Shown here piece after piece: positions 51,849 through 60,917 of a DNA stretch of 64,000 bases (its first letter is position 1; every line of letters starts with the position of its first letter). Made by a program: the position numbers and the translations under genes. The stretch comes from Pseudomonas jinjuensis. GTDB taxonomy: Bacteria; Pseudomonadota; Gammaproteobacteria; Pseudomonadales; Pseudomonadaceae. The notes below the pieces were generated by a model that ran no database searches, was not told where the DNA came from, and saw only the letters and a list, made by a program, of their open reading frames with translations. The DNA lies in NCBI RefSeq assembly GCF_900103845.1, contig NZ_FNIJ01000014.1, forward strand, positions 122,055 through 186,054, written 5' to 3'.

Positions 51849-51862
51849 GCCCGATCGCTGGG

Positions 51863-51890
51863 AAAAAGCCACCTTCGGGTGGCTTTTTCG
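51863..51890 (+). terminator. galU rho-independent terminator
   Basis: AAAAAGCCACC (51863-51873) pairs with GGTGGCTTTTT (51878-51888) around a UUCG-type tetraloop (TTCG). The T-run continues as TCGTTTG. Confidence 0.9.
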
Positions 51891-51915
51891 TTTGGAATGC
51901 CCGGCGCAGAACCCA

Positions 51916-51992
51916 CTGCAGGAGCGAGCTTGCTCGCGAACGGGATATCCAGCCGCACACCGCGCTTCGTTCGCCAGCAAGCTGGCTCCTGC
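51916..51992. repeat. Mixed-subtype REP pair
   Basis: The left element is the GCGAGC-TTG-CTCGC subtype and the right, inverted one is GCCAGC-TTG-CTGGC. They face each other about 30 bases apart. Both have GTAGGAGC changed to GCAGGAGC at the outer edge. Confidence 0.75.
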
Positions 51993-52060
51993 GCCTGAGA
52001 TCGCCGGTTGGCACGAAATGCATCCCGGTGCCGATGCTCAAAGGGGGAGAGGAACTCCCG

Positions 52061-52819
<759 letters not shown>

Positions 52820-52932
52820 GGCGGGTCCTCCTGCGGGCCTGGGAAATTCAGCTTAGCAACGCCGGGCGGAGTATCCGGTAAGCTGTGCGTTTTTTACCCG
52901 CGGCCGCAGCCGCAGATGGATTACCGCGCTCG

Positions 52933-54057
52933 ATGACCAGTGCCCTCACCGATCTTTCGCCCCTGGCCGCCTACCGGCATGCCGTGGATGTTCTCGGCTT
53001 CGCCCCCGATTCCGCGCAGCTGCACGCCGCCACGCTGCTGGAGCAGTGCCAGTTGGCGCTGCACCGTGGCGAAAAGACGACCGGCGTCTACCTCTGGGGA
53101 CCGGTGGGGCGCGGCAAGACCTGGCTGATGGACCGCTTCCACCAGAGCCTGCGGGTGCCCGCCCGGCGCCAGCACTTCCATCACTTCATGCAATGGGTGC
53201 ACCGCCGCCTGTTCCAGCTCACCGGCACCGCCGACCCGCTGCGCGCGCTGGCCCGCGAGCTGGCGGAAGAGGTGCGGGTGCTGTGCTTCGACGAGCTGTT
53301 CGTCAACGACATCGGCGACGCCATGCTGCTCGGCGGCCTGCTGCAGGCGATGTTCGAGCAGAACGTGGTGATGGTCGCCACCTCCAACCAGCCGCCGGAA
53401 CAGCTGTATGCCGACGGCTTCAACCGCCAGCGCCTGCTGCCGGCCATCGCCGCCATCGAGCAACACATGCAGGTGGTTTCGGTGGATGGCGGGCAGGATC
53501 ACCGCCTGCATCCCGGCGCCGCGCTGCAGCGCTATTTCGTCCGGCAGGCCGGAGCGCCAAGTGCGCTGCCGGCGCTGTTCGGGGAACTCTCGGCGGAGGC
53601 CGGCAGCAGCGAGCCGCTGCGGCTGGCGCATCGCTCCATCGAGGTGGTGCGGCGCAGTAGCGATGTACTGTGGTGCCGTTACGCCGACCTCTGCGAGCAG
53701 CCGCTGGCGGCGGCGGACTTCATCGAGCTGTGCGACCGCTTCCGCAGCATTCTTCTCGGCGAGGTGCCGAACCTCAGCGCCGCCCAGCGCGAGGGGCGCA
53801 TCGCCCGCGGCACCGAGGATGGCGTCGAGCGGGTGGTGGCCGGCGACCGCGAACTGCCGCAGCTGTCGCCCCACGACGACGGCGTGCGCCGCTTCATCGC
53901 GCTGGTCGACGAATGCTACGACCGCAAGGTGCCGCTGTACGTCGAGGCCGCCGTGCCGATGGACGAGCTGTACACCCGGGGCTACCTGGAATTTCCCTTC
54001 CGCCGCACTCTCAGCCGCCTGCGCGAGATGCAGCTTCAGCGTTTCGGGCAGCGCTGA
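52933..54057 (+). CDS. zapE: Cell division protein ZapE (AFG1-like ATPase)
   Basis: This 374-residue ATPase has a Walker A loop WGPVGRGKTWLMD (G56-T63) and Walker B VLCFDELFVNDIGDA, followed by VMVATSNQPPEQLYADGFNR, all diagnostic of the AFG1/ZapE family. ZapE associates with FtsZ late in division under stress. The start at 52933 is the first ATG giving the normal N-terminus. Its last 22 bases overlap the convergent topoisomerase gene. Confidence 0.88.
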   Translation: MTSALTDLSPLAAYRHAVDVLGFAPDSAQLHAATLLEQCQLALHRGEKTTGVYLWGPVGRGKTWLMDRFHQSLRVPARRQHFHHFMQWVHRRLFQLTGTADPLRALARELAEEVRVLCFDELFVNDIGDAMLLGGLLQAMFEQNVVMVATSNQPPEQLYADGFNRQRLLPAIAAIEQHMQVVSVDGGQDHRLHPGAALQRYFVRQAGAPSALPALFGELSAEAGSSEPLRLAHRSIEVVRRSSDVLWCRYADLCEQPLAAADFIELCDRFRSILLGEVPNLSAAQREGRIARGTEDGVERVVAGDRELPQLSPHDDGVRRFIALVDECYDRKVPLYVEAAVPMDELYTRGYLEFPFRRTLSRLREMQLQRFGQR

Positions 54058-55061
54058 CGGAGGAAGGCCAGCAGGGTCGCTTCCTCGCTGCTCAGTCCCT
54101 TGCGCCGCCGCGCCTTGCGCAGGCCGGCCAGTTCGCCGGCGAGAAAGGCCTCGATGATCGCCGGATGGATGTAGCACTTGCGGCAGATCGCCGGCGTGTT
54201 GCCCAGTTCGGCGGCGACCAGGCCGACGATTTCCGCCAGTTGCCGGCCGGCCGTGGCGCCGTCGGCGCAGCGCCGCTTGCGGCAAAGCTCCAGCGCCAGG
54301 GCGCTGCCGGCCCAGGTGCGGTAGTCCTTGGCGGTGAAATCCTCGCCGGCGTGCTGGCGCAGGAAGTCGTTGATGTCGCCGGAGCCGAGCGGGCGGCGCT
54401 GGCGCTGTTCGTCCAGGTACTGGAACAGCTGCTGGCCGGGCAGTTCCAGGCAGCGGCGGAGAATCCGCGCCAGCCGCGGGTGGGAAATGCGGACGCTGTG
54501 CTTCACGCCGCTCTTGCCGCGAAAGGCGAAGCGGATGGTGCTGCCGGACACGTCCACGTGCCGGTTGCACAGCGTGGTCAGGCCGAACGACCGGTTGTCC
54601 CGGGCGTAGCGGCGGTTGCCGATGCGGATCAGGGTGTTGTCGAGCAGCGCTACCACAGTCGCCATCACCTTCTGCCGGCCCAGCCCCGGCTCCGCCAGAT
54701 AGCCGTCGATCCGCCCGCGCAGCCCCGGCAGCGCCTCGCCGAAACGCAGCAGGCGCTCGTACTTGGCGGCGTCGCGGAGCTCGATCCAGCGCGGATGGTA
54801 GCGGTACTGCTTGCGCCCGCGGGCGTCGCGGCCGGTGGCCTGCAGGTGGCCGCAGGGATCGATGCAGATCCATACCTCGCGGTAGGCCGGCGGGATCGCC
54901 AACTGGTCGATGCGGGTGATTTCCGCGGCTTCGCGGATGCGTTCGCCGCTCGGCTGGAAGTAGACGAAACGCCCGCGCAGCTTGCGCCGGCGGATGCCGG
55001 GCGTGCGGTCGTCGACGTAGCGCAGGTCGGCCGGCAAACCGGCTGGAATCTCATCGTTCAT
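54036..55061 (-). CDS. DNA topoisomerase IB
   Basis: This 341-residue enzyme is a bacterial type IB topoisomerase of the poxvirus/eukaryotic kind. The nucleophile is Y297 in AICRKCYIHPAII. The active-site Arg and Lys segments are HLQATGRDARGRKQYRYHP, FRGKSGVKHSV and FTAKDYRTWAGS. It relaxes supercoils through a 3'-phosphotyrosyl link. The true start is the ATG at 55061; the same frame happens to stay open for 2.5 kb more without coding sense. The gene overlaps the upstream YetF-like gene by ATGA and zapE's end by 22 bases. Confidence 0.9.
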   Translation of the reverse strand: MNDEIPAGLPADLRYVDDRTPGIRRRKLRGRFVYFQPSGERIREAAEITRIDQLAIPPAYREVWICIDPCGHLQATGRDARGRKQYRYHPRWIELRDAAKYERLLRFGEALPGLRGRIDGYLAEPGLGRQKVMATVVALLDNTLIRIGNRRYARDNRSFGLTTLCNRHVDVSGSTIRFAFRGKSGVKHSVRISHPRLARILRRCLELPGQQLFQYLDEQRQRRPLGSGDINDFLRQHAGEDFTAKDYRTWAGSALALELCRKRRCADGATAGRQLAEIVGLVAAELGNTPAICRKCYIHPAIIEAFLAGELAGLRKARRRKGLSSEEATLLAFLRQRCPKR

Positions 55062-55768
55062 GGAAGAGCGCGGGCGGAAGAGGGCCGATACGGCTGCTGC
55101 AGCGCCTTCGACCAGCGCGCGTTGCCGCAGCGCGAGCAGTTGTGGCGCCCGGCTTCGAGCTGCTGCGGCAGGCCGCAGTATTCGCAGGCGTAGAGGCCGC
55201 TTTCCTGAACTTCGACGTGGCACGGCCGCAGTTCGCGGGGCAGCACCGAGAGGCCGGGGCGCAACTGGTCTTCGCTGAAGAAATACAGGCTGACGTCGCC
55301 GTTCACTTCGAGAATGCCCAGGCGCACCTGGCCGAGATGCTCGACGTTGTGGCTGCGCAGCTCCATGAAGAATTCGTCGGCGGAGATGTTGTGCCGCTCC
55401 AGTGCCCCGGTGTCGTACAGCCCGTCGCGGATGATCACCACCGGCTCGCCTTCCAGCCAGGCGCCGAACGGCGCGTGGCGCTCCATCAGCCAGGTGGTCA
55501 GGCGGTAGAGCAGCAGCAGGCCGGCGACCGCCACCAGCACCACCAGCAGCGGGACGTCCTCGTAGAGCACCACGTCGCCGGCCGCCGAGCCGAGGGTGAG
55601 GATGGCCAGGATCTCGAACAGGGAAATCTGCCGCACGCCGCGCCGGCCGGACATCTTCAGGAAGGCGAACACCACCAGGAAGGCGAACGCCACGCGCAGC
55701 AGCACCTCGCCGAGGAACAGCGGCGGAAACTGGTCGAGAAGGATTCGTTGCCAGTCGAACGGAGTCAT
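55058..55768 (-). CDS. YetF/DUF421 membrane protein with C-terminal zinc ribbon
   Basis: This 236-residue protein has three N-terminal membrane helices (about residues 16-38, 46-66 and 70-90) and the DUF421/YetF soluble domain (FGAWLEGEPVVIIRDGLYD, ALERHNISADEFFMELR). It ends with four cysteines C195-x2-C198 and C211-x2-C214 (ACEYCGLPQQ, CSRCGNARW), a zinc-ribbon pattern not found in B. subtilis YetF. Its role is unknown. It is translationally coupled to topoisomerase IB by a four-base overlap. Confidence 0.82.
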   Translation of the reverse strand: MTPFDWQRILLDQFPPLFLGEVLLRVAFAFLVVFAFLKMSGRRGVRQISLFEILAILTLGSAAGDVVLYEDVPLLVVLVAVAGLLLLYRLTTWLMERHAPFGAWLEGEPVVIIRDGLYDTGALERHNISADEFFMELRSHNVEHLGQVRLGILEVNGDVSLYFFSEDQLRPGLSVLPRELRPCHVEVQESGLYACEYCGLPQQLEAGRHNCSRCGNARWSKALQQPYRPSSARALP

Positions 55769-55898
55769 CAGCCGGCCCCTGCGGCATGCCTATGGCGATA
55801 GACCCGCCGCGCTTGTGGCTGGTTCGTCCGATCTTTCCGGCGGTCGGCGACGTCCGGCCTAGACTTGTCGGGCCATGGCCTTCAGTGGAGAAGCGACA

Positions 55899-56396
55899 AT
55901 GTCCGTCCAGCGAATCAGCGCCTGCCTGTGGTTCGACGACCAGGCCGAACAGGCGGTCGGGTTCTACATCGGCATCTTTCCCAACTCCCGCGTGCGGCGC
56001 GTCAGCCACTATGGCGAGGTGGGCCGCGAACTCCACGGCAGGCCGCCGGGCTCGGTGATGACCGTCGACTTCGAGCTGGACGGCGTGGCCTTCACCGCGC
56101 TGAACGGCGGGCCGGTGTTCAGCTTCAACGAGGCCGTCTCGCTGCAGGTGAACTGCGAGACCCAGGCGGAAATCGATCATTACTGGGACCGGCTTTCCGC
56201 CGGCGGCGACCCGGCCGCGCAGCAGTGCGGTTGGCTGAAGGACCGCTTCGGTCTGTCCTGGCAGATAGTGCCGGCGGCGCTCGGCACGATGGTCGCCGAC
56301 GGCGATCCGGAAAAGTCCCAGCGCACCATGGCGGCGCTCCTCGGCATGAAGAAGCTGGACCTGCAGGCGCTGCAGCGCGCCTACCAGGGCAACTGA
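55899..56396 (+). CDS. PhnB-like VOC family protein
   Basis: This 165-residue protein belongs to the PhnB/3-demethylubiquinone-methyltransferase-like branch of the VOC superfamily. It begins ISACLWFDDQAEQAVGFYIGIFPNS and has ALNGGPVFSFNEAVSLQV and DRFGLSWQIVP. VOC proteins are small metal-dependent or binding domains; this branch has no proven reaction. The ATG at 55899 follows TGGAGAAG. Confidence 0.83.
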   Translation: MSVQRISACLWFDDQAEQAVGFYIGIFPNSRVRRVSHYGEVGRELHGRPPGSVMTVDFELDGVAFTALNGGPVFSFNEAVSLQVNCETQAEIDHYWDRLSAGGDPAAQQCGWLKDRFGLSWQIVPAALGTMVADGDPEKSQRTMAALLGMKKLDLQALQRAYQGN

Positions 56397-56447
56397 TCGT
56401 CCGCAGTGCGGGTAGAATGGCGCGCTTCGTTCCAGTGACAGTCCGCC

Positions 56448-57386
56448 ATGAACCCGCAAGCCCTCGCCATTCTCCAGCAGCACCTCATTTCTGCCCTCGA
56501 AGCCCCGCCCGTCGAAGCCCGCCGCCTGTTCCATGGCCGCGGGCGGCGCTGGGAGGGGCTGGAGCACCTGACCGCCGACTGGCTGCAGGGCGTGTTGCTG
56601 GTGTCGCTGTTCAGGGAACCCGCGGCCGGTGAACTGGCTGCGCTGCAGGCCATGCTCCGTGCGCTGGGCGAAACGCCGGCCTGGCAGGGCAGCGGCGCGC
56701 ATTCGCTTCTGCTCCAGCACCGTTATCTGCCGGACAGCACGACCGAGTACCTGCTCGGCGAGCCGATCGACCAGTGCGTGATCAGCGAGGACGGCCTGCG
56801 TTTCCTGCTGGACCTGGGGCGCAAGCAGAACAGCGGCCTGTTCCTCGACATGCGCTACGGCCGTCGCTGGGTCCGCGAGCATGCGCGTGGTGGCCGGGTG
56901 CTGAACCTGTTCGCCTATACCTGCGGCTTCTCCGTCGCCGCCATCGCTGGCGGCGCCGAGCACGTGGTCAACCTTGACATGGCCCGCGCCGCGCTGACCC
57001 GCGGCCGGGAAAACCACCGGCTGAACGGCCACGACCTGGAGCGGGTGAGCTTTCTCGGCCACGAGTTGTTCAAGTCCTGGGGCAAGGTCAGGAAGTCCGG
57101 TCCCTACGACCTGGTGATCGTCGACCCGCCGTCGTTCCAGAAGGGCAGCTTCGCGCTGACCCAGGACTACCGGAAGATCCTCCGCCGCCTGCCGGAGCTG
57201 CTCAGCGAGCGGGGCAGGGTGCTGGCCTGCGTGAACGACCCGGGCGTCGCCCCGGATTTCCTCATCGACGGCATGGCCGCCGAGGCGCCGGAGCTGGCGT
57301 TCGTCGAGCGCCTGGAGAACCCGCCGGAGTTCGCCGACGTCAGCGCGGACAGTGCGTTGAAGGTGATGCTGTTCGCCCGAACGTAG
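56448..57386 (+). CDS. Class I SAM-dependent methyltransferase, RlmI/RlmK-like
   Basis: This 312-residue protein has the SAM-binding motif VLNLFAYTCGFSVAAI, the following acidic strand VVNLDMA and the catalytic motif VIVDPPSFQKGSF, as in the RlmI and RlmL C-terminal rRNA cytosine/guanine methyltransferases (PF10672). It lacks an N-terminal PUA domain and has a shorter front region of its own. The substrate is probably RNA. It stands alone between a VOC gene and a repeat-rich spacer. Confidence 0.84.
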   Translation: MNPQALAILQQHLISALEAPPVEARRLFHGRGRRWEGLEHLTADWLQGVLLVSLFREPAAGELAALQAMLRALGETPAWQGSGAHSLLLQHRYLPDSTTEYLLGEPIDQCVISEDGLRFLLDLGRKQNSGLFLDMRYGRRWVREHARGGRVLNLFAYTCGFSVAAIAGGAEHVVNLDMARAALTRGRENHRLNGHDLERVSFLGHELFKSWGKVRKSGPYDLVIVDPPSFQKGSFALTQDYRKILRRLPELLSERGRVLACVNDPGVAPDFLIDGMAAEAPELAFVERLENPPEFADVSADSALKVMLFART

Positions 57387-57442
57387 GGCGGGTGCAACCC
57401 GCCAGCATATAGACATGGTTCCAACAAGGAGCACGCCGAACC

Positions 57443-57572
57443 CTGTAGGAGCGAGCTTGCTCGCGAACGCTCTTGCTTGACTGCAGACGCGCCGAGGCGA
57501 TGGGAACGGGACGATATGGCGGAGACGGCAGCATAGGGGCAGAGAGAGGTTCGCGAGCAAGCTCGCTCCTAC
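57443..57572. repeat. REP pair (REPIN-like), GCGAGC-TTG-CTCGC subtype
   Basis: CTGTAGGAGCGAGCTTGCTC at 57443 faces its reverse complement ending at 57572. The two heads are the same subtype, with about 75 bases of spacer. Confidence 0.8.
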
Positions 57573-57690
57573 GAGGTGGAAAACGCTTCGCGTTTTTCAC
57601 CCTACAACTGCCCGAATCGGCCGCTTCGCTGTAACCAGCCTGTCATCCGCCAGCGGCATACTGATCCCAGCTGAAGGATCAGCGCCCAAG

Positions 57691-57726
57691 GCACAAGGCC
57701 CGCATGATGCGGGCCTTGTGCTTTTT
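57691..57726 (+). terminator. Strong rho-independent terminator
   Basis: GCACAAGGCCCGCA (57691-57704) pairs perfectly with TGCGGGCCTTGTGC (57708-57721), followed by TTTTT. It lies upstream of, not after, the nearest genes on this strand. Confidence 0.85.
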
Positions 57727-57807
57727 CGTTTGTCACGCCACGCGATTCCTGCGAAAAACGCAGCCCCGGCAGCCACTCAGGGTCTGCCGCATGCAGGAGA
57801 GAAGCGC

Positions 57808-58149
57808 ATGAGCAGCGAATTGCAGATCGAAGACATCGTCGTGGGCGACGGCAAGGAAGTGGTGAAAGGCGCGCTGATCACTACGCAATACAACGGCTTC
57901 CTCGAAGATGGCACCAAATTCGACTCGTCCTACGATCGCGGCCGGCCCTTCCAGTGCGTCATCGGCACCGGCCGGGTGATCAAGGGCTGGGATATCGGAC
58001 TGATGGGCATGAAGGTCGGCGGCAAGCGCAAGCTATTCGTGCCGGCGCACCTGGGCTATGGCGAACGCCAGGTGGGGGCGCACATCAAGCCGCACTCCAA
58101 CTTGGTCTTCGAGATCGAGCTGCTGGAAGTGCTGACCCGCGACGACTGA
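57808..58149 (+). CDS. FKBP-type peptidyl-prolyl cis-trans isomerase
   Basis: This 113-residue protein is a single FKBP domain: DGTKFDSSYDRGRPF, GTGRVIKGWDIGLMGMKVGG and LGYGERQVGAHIKPHSNLVF carry the usual active-site residues (Asp, Phe, Trp). It has no signal peptide and therefore helps folding in the cytoplasm. The ATG at 57808 follows AGGAGAGAAG. Confidence 0.9.
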   Translation: MSSELQIEDIVVGDGKEVVKGALITTQYNGFLEDGTKFDSSYDRGRPFQCVIGTGRVIKGWDIGLMGMKVGGKRKLFVPAHLGYGERQVGAHIKPHSNLVFEIELLEVLTRDD

Positions 58150-58193
58150 TGTCGTTTGGGTATCGGCGGGTTGCACCCGCCACGCTATTCCGC

Positions 58194-58661
58194 TCAGGCG
58201 ATTTCCTGGCAGACGTCCACCCAGCTCGCCTCGACCAGCGAGGCCAGGCGCTCCGGCTCGATGCGCACGGCGCTGTGCAGGGCGCCGGCGGCCGGCAGCA
58301 CCTGGTCGAAGGCGCGCAGCGAGACATCGCAATACACCGGCAGCGGCGTCGCCAGGCCGAACGGGCAGACGCCGCCCACCGGATGGCCGGTCAGCTCCGC
58401 CACTTCCTCCGCCGCCAGCATGCGCGCCTTGGCGCCCAGCGCTTCCTTCAGCTTGCGGTTGTCCAGCCGCGCATCGCCGCGCGCGACCACCAGCACGGTG
58501 CGTTCGCCGACGCGCAGGGACAGGGTCTTGGCGATCCGCCCCGGCTCGACGCCATGGGCTTCGGCGGCCAGGGCGACGGTGGCGGTGCTGGTGTCCAGTT
58601 CGATGATGTCGATGTCGGGGGCCTTTTCGGCGAAGAAGGCGCGAACCGATTCCAGGCTCAT
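58194..58661 (-). CDS. YbaK/EbsC family aminoacyl-tRNA deacylase
   Basis: This 155-residue protein has the YbaK/ProX editing fold: RIAKTLSLRVG with the conserved lysine, DARLDNRKLKEALG, and GHPVGGVCPFGL, which surrounds the acyl pocket. Members hydrolyse mischarged tRNAs such as Cys- or Ala-tRNA(Pro). Which one it edits is not clear. It stands convergent to the FKBP gene. Confidence 0.87.
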   Translation of the reverse strand: MSLESVRAFFAEKAPDIDIIELDTSTATVALAAEAHGVEPGRIAKTLSLRVGERTVLVVARGDARLDNRKLKEALGAKARMLAAEEVAELTGHPVGGVCPFGLATPLPVYCDVSLRAFDQVLPAAGALHSAVRIEPERLASLVEASWVDVCQEIA

Positions 58662-58877
58662 GGGGCAGGTTCCTTGATTCCAGGCGAGCCGCTGACTGTA
58701 GGAAATCGACGCAGGCCTTGTCCAGACGCTTCGCCGGAGTTTGGCCTATCCTCATTGGCTCATGTCCGGGACCGCGATGGATGACCGGCCGTCGAGGAAC
58801 GCTCGCCTGCTTGTCGATTCGCAGCATTCCGGTTCGACCATCTGGCAGAGCCACGACAACCACAGCAGGAGGACGAC

Positions 58878-59303
58878 ATGCGCTTCATGGTGATAGTCAA
58901 GGCCACCGCCGATTCGGAGGCCGGCGTCATGCCCGACGAGAAGCTTCTCGCCGCGATGGGCGCCTACAACGAGGAGCTGGCCAGGGCCGGCGTGATGCTG
59001 GCCGGCGAGGGGCTGCAGCCGAGTTCCAGAGGGGCGCGGGTGAGATTCTCCGGCGACCGCCGCGAGGTGATCGATGGCCCGTTCGCCGAGACCAGGGAGC
59101 TGATCGCCGGCTTCTGGATATTCCAGACCGCGTCGCTGCAGGAAACCATCGACTGGGTGAAACGCTGCCCGAATCCCTTCCACGGCGAATCGGAAATCGA
59201 AATCCGCCAGATCTTCGAGGCGGAGGATTTCGGCGAGGAATTCACCCCGGAGCTGCGCGAGCAGGAAGAGCGCATCCGCCAGCAGATCTCCGGCAAGTCC
59301 TGA
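58878..59303 (+). CDS. YciI/DGPF-domain protein
   Basis: This 141-residue protein belongs to the YCII-related (DGPF) family: MRFMVIVKATADSEAG at the start and the eponymous IDGPFAETRELIAGF. The fold is a ferredoxin-like dimer, sometimes fused to sigma factors; no reaction is known for this branch. A VOC-family gene follows after 17 bases, a pairing often seen with DGPF proteins. An extracytoplasmic-function sigma factor is often the third partner but is absent here. Confidence 0.85.
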   Translation: MRFMVIVKATADSEAGVMPDEKLLAAMGAYNEELARAGVMLAGEGLQPSSRGARVRFSGDRREVIDGPFAETRELIAGFWIFQTASLQETIDWVKRCPNPFHGESEIEIRQIFEAEDFGEEFTPELREQEERIRQQISGKS

Positions 59304-59320
59304 TAGAGAGGAGTAGCGCG

Positions 59321-59734
59321 ATGTACATGAATGCCTATCTGACGTTCGACGGCAAATGCGAGGAGGCCTTCCGCCTCTATGCCCGGGTCCTGGGCGGCGA
59401 GTTGCCGCTGATGATGCGTTTCAGCGACGCCCCGGAGGACATGGGCATCCCGGAGGCGGAGCGGCAGCGCATCATGCACGTGCGCCTGCAGGTCGGCGAC
59501 CAGGTGCTGATGGGTTCGGATACCTGCCAGGGCATGCCCTACGAGGGCATCAGGGGCGTCTCGGTGTCGGTGAACGTCGACAGCAAGGCCGACGCGAAAC
59601 GCATCTTCGACGGCCTGGCCGAGGGCGGCAAGGTGACCATGGCGCTGGAGAAGACCTTCTGGGCGGCGCTGTTCGGCGCGCTGGAGGACCGTTTCGGCGT
59701 GGCCTGGATGATCAATTGCGAGCATGACCGCTGA
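59321..59734 (+). CDS. VOC family protein, PhnB-like
   Basis: This 137-residue protein opens MYMNAYLTFDGKCEEAFRLY and continues FSDAPEDMGIPEAERQRIMH and LEDRFGVAWMINCEH, a typical small PhnB-like glyoxalase/bleomycin-resistance fold. It is co-transcribed with the DGPF protein, 17 bases after it, with AGAGAGGAG as ribosome site. Function is not defined. Confidence 0.85.
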   Translation: MYMNAYLTFDGKCEEAFRLYARVLGGELPLMMRFSDAPEDMGIPEAERQRIMHVRLQVGDQVLMGSDTCQGMPYEGIRGVSVSVNVDSKADAKRIFDGLAEGGKVTMALEKTFWAALFGALEDRFGVAWMINCEHDR

Positions 59735-59761
59735 CGTTCCTGCGTTCGGACGCGAAGAAAC

Positions 59762-59832
59762 GTGGGGTGGATGAGGTTTTTTTCATCCACCCTTGCGAGG
59801 GACGGTGGATCGATGGAGCTGATCCACCCTAC
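59762..59832. repeat. 71-bp dispersed element with GTGGATCA-type dyads
   Basis: It starts GTGGGGTGGATGAGG, has a dyad around a T-run (GGTGGATGA / TCATCCACC), and ends TGATCCACCCTAC, giving imperfect terminal inverted repeats. A related unit is at 47512-47577. Outer ends resemble those of the 87-bp element (GTAGGG / CCCTAC). Confidence 0.6.
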
Positions 59833-59864
59833 GCATGCCCTGGCGGCGGGTTAGGGAAGCCAAC

Positions 59865-59893
59865 AAAAAAACCGGCCATCAGGCCGGTTTTTT
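59865..59893. terminator. Bidirectional terminator between VOC gene and ppnP
   Basis: AAAAAACCGGCC pairs with GGCCGGTTTTTT around ATCA, so it has T-runs on both strands. It serves both the VOC gene and the convergent ppnP gene. Confidence 0.9.
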
Positions 59894-59908
59894 CGTTCCC
59901 GCTCCGTC

Positions 59909-60190
59909 TCAGCGGTATTCGCAGAGATAGGCGGTGTCCTGGGCGACCTTCAGCTGGAACTTGCTGTTGGCCGGCACGGTGAAGTTGGAGCCGGCGGCGA
60001 AGGTTTCCCAGTTGTCGCTGCCCGGCAGCTTGACGGTCAGGGCGCCGGCGACGACGTGCATCACTTCCAGCTGGCTGGTGCCGAATTCGTATTCGCCGGG
60101 GGCCATCACGCCGATGGTGGCCGGGCCTGCGGCCATTTCGAAGGCGATGGATTTCACGGTGCCGTCGAAGTACTCGTTGACCTTGAACAT
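59909..60190 (-). CDS. ppnP: Pyrimidine/purine nucleoside phosphorylase PpnP
   Basis: This 93-residue cupin-fold protein matches E. coli PpnP (YaiE, 94 residues), which phosphorolyses several nucleosides to base and ribose-1-phosphate. Diagnostic blocks are [37 protein letters not shown] and [19 protein letters not shown]. The ATG at 60190 follows CAGGAGAGCCCC. Confidence 0.92.
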   Translation of the reverse strand: MFKVNEYFDGTVKSIAFEMAAGPATIGVMAPGEYEFGTSQLEVMHVVAGALTVKLPGSDNWETFAAGSNFTVPANSKFQLKVAQDTAYLCEYR

Positions 60191-60266
60191 GGGGCTCTCC
60201 TGGGAGGGGGCGAAAAAAGGGCGGCCAGTATGCACAAGCGAACCGGCATCGTCACTACAACGGGGA

Positions 60267-60818
60267 TCAGCCGCAGGCGGGCAGGGCCAGCGGCAGCAGG
60301 CGGGCGGTATTGCGGGCATCTTCCAGGGCGCGGTGCTGCTGGCCCTGGAACTTCAGGCCGGCCAGCTGCAGGGCGGCGTTGAGGCCGACCGGGCGCTTCA
60401 GTTGGCGGGCTTCGGCGAAGCGCTGCTTGAGGTTGACGTGGCGCACACGGCACAGCTGGCTGCACAGGTTCTGCCGGCGCCACTCCTGTTCCAACTGGCG
60501 GCGGTCGTAGTCGCCCCAGCTGGCCCAGCCCGCCAGGCACTGGTTGTGCCGCGCCAGCCAGTGTTCGAACTGCGGCCACACCGCACACAGCGGCTCGGCG
60601 GCGTCGACGTTGTCCTGGCTGATATGCGTCAGTTCGCGGCAGAAGGTGGTCAGCACGGGGCGCCGCTGCGGCCGCACGAAGCGCTGGAAGTGGTCCAGCT
60701 CGCGGCCGTCGTCCTCGCTGACCAGGGTGGCGCCGATCTCGATGATTTCCATTTCCTCGACGGGCCACCCGCCTTCTTCGGTGGTGGCTTCAAGGTCGAT
60801 TACCAGCCAGTGGGGCAT
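60267..60818 (-). CDS. DnaQ-like 3'-5' exonuclease domain protein
   Basis: This 183-residue protein has the DEDDh exonuclease motifs: D8-x-E10 in [13 protein letters not shown], Asp in [12 protein letters not shown], and H-x4-D in [16 protein letters not shown]. It is like the stand-alone inhibitor-of-KinA/Eri1-type bacterial exonucleases rather than the Pol III epsilon subunit. Its nucleic-acid substrate is unknown. The ATG at 60818 follows GAGGACAAACCC. Confidence 0.86.
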   Translation of the reverse strand: MPHWLVIDLEATTEEGGWPVEEMEIIEIGATLVSEDDGRELDHFQRFVRPQRRPVLTTFCRELTHISQDNVDAAEPLCAVWPQFEHWLARHNQCLAGWASWGDYDRRQLEQEWRRQNLCSQLCRVRHVNLKQRFAEARQLKRPVGLNAALQLAGLKFQGQQHRALEDARNTARLLPLALPACG

Positions 60819-60917
60819 GGGTTTGTCCTCGATTTGCCAAGCAGTATGGAAGGCCTTTCCGGGCTCGGCAAACCGCTGTGCTAGGCTTCGCGGCTGATTC
60901 TGAAGGGAGTGCTGGCC

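Larger units (their letters stand above)
57387..57807. other. Spacer with REP pair and a free-standing terminator
   Basis: No protein gene was found in these 421 bases. A REPIN-like pair occupies 57443-57572. After it come CTGTCAT at 57640 and a strong terminator (57691-57726), which is too far from the methyltransferase gene to be its natural end. A short untranslated transcript between 57600 and 57726 is possible. Confidence 0.6.

Noticed and set aside
54036..57560. A single 3.5-kb open frame on the minus strand
   Set aside because: Only its first-named part, up to 55061, is topoisomerase IB. The rest is antisense to the YetF-like, VOC and methyltransferase genes, has low-complexity composition and no family match; high GC keeps it open.
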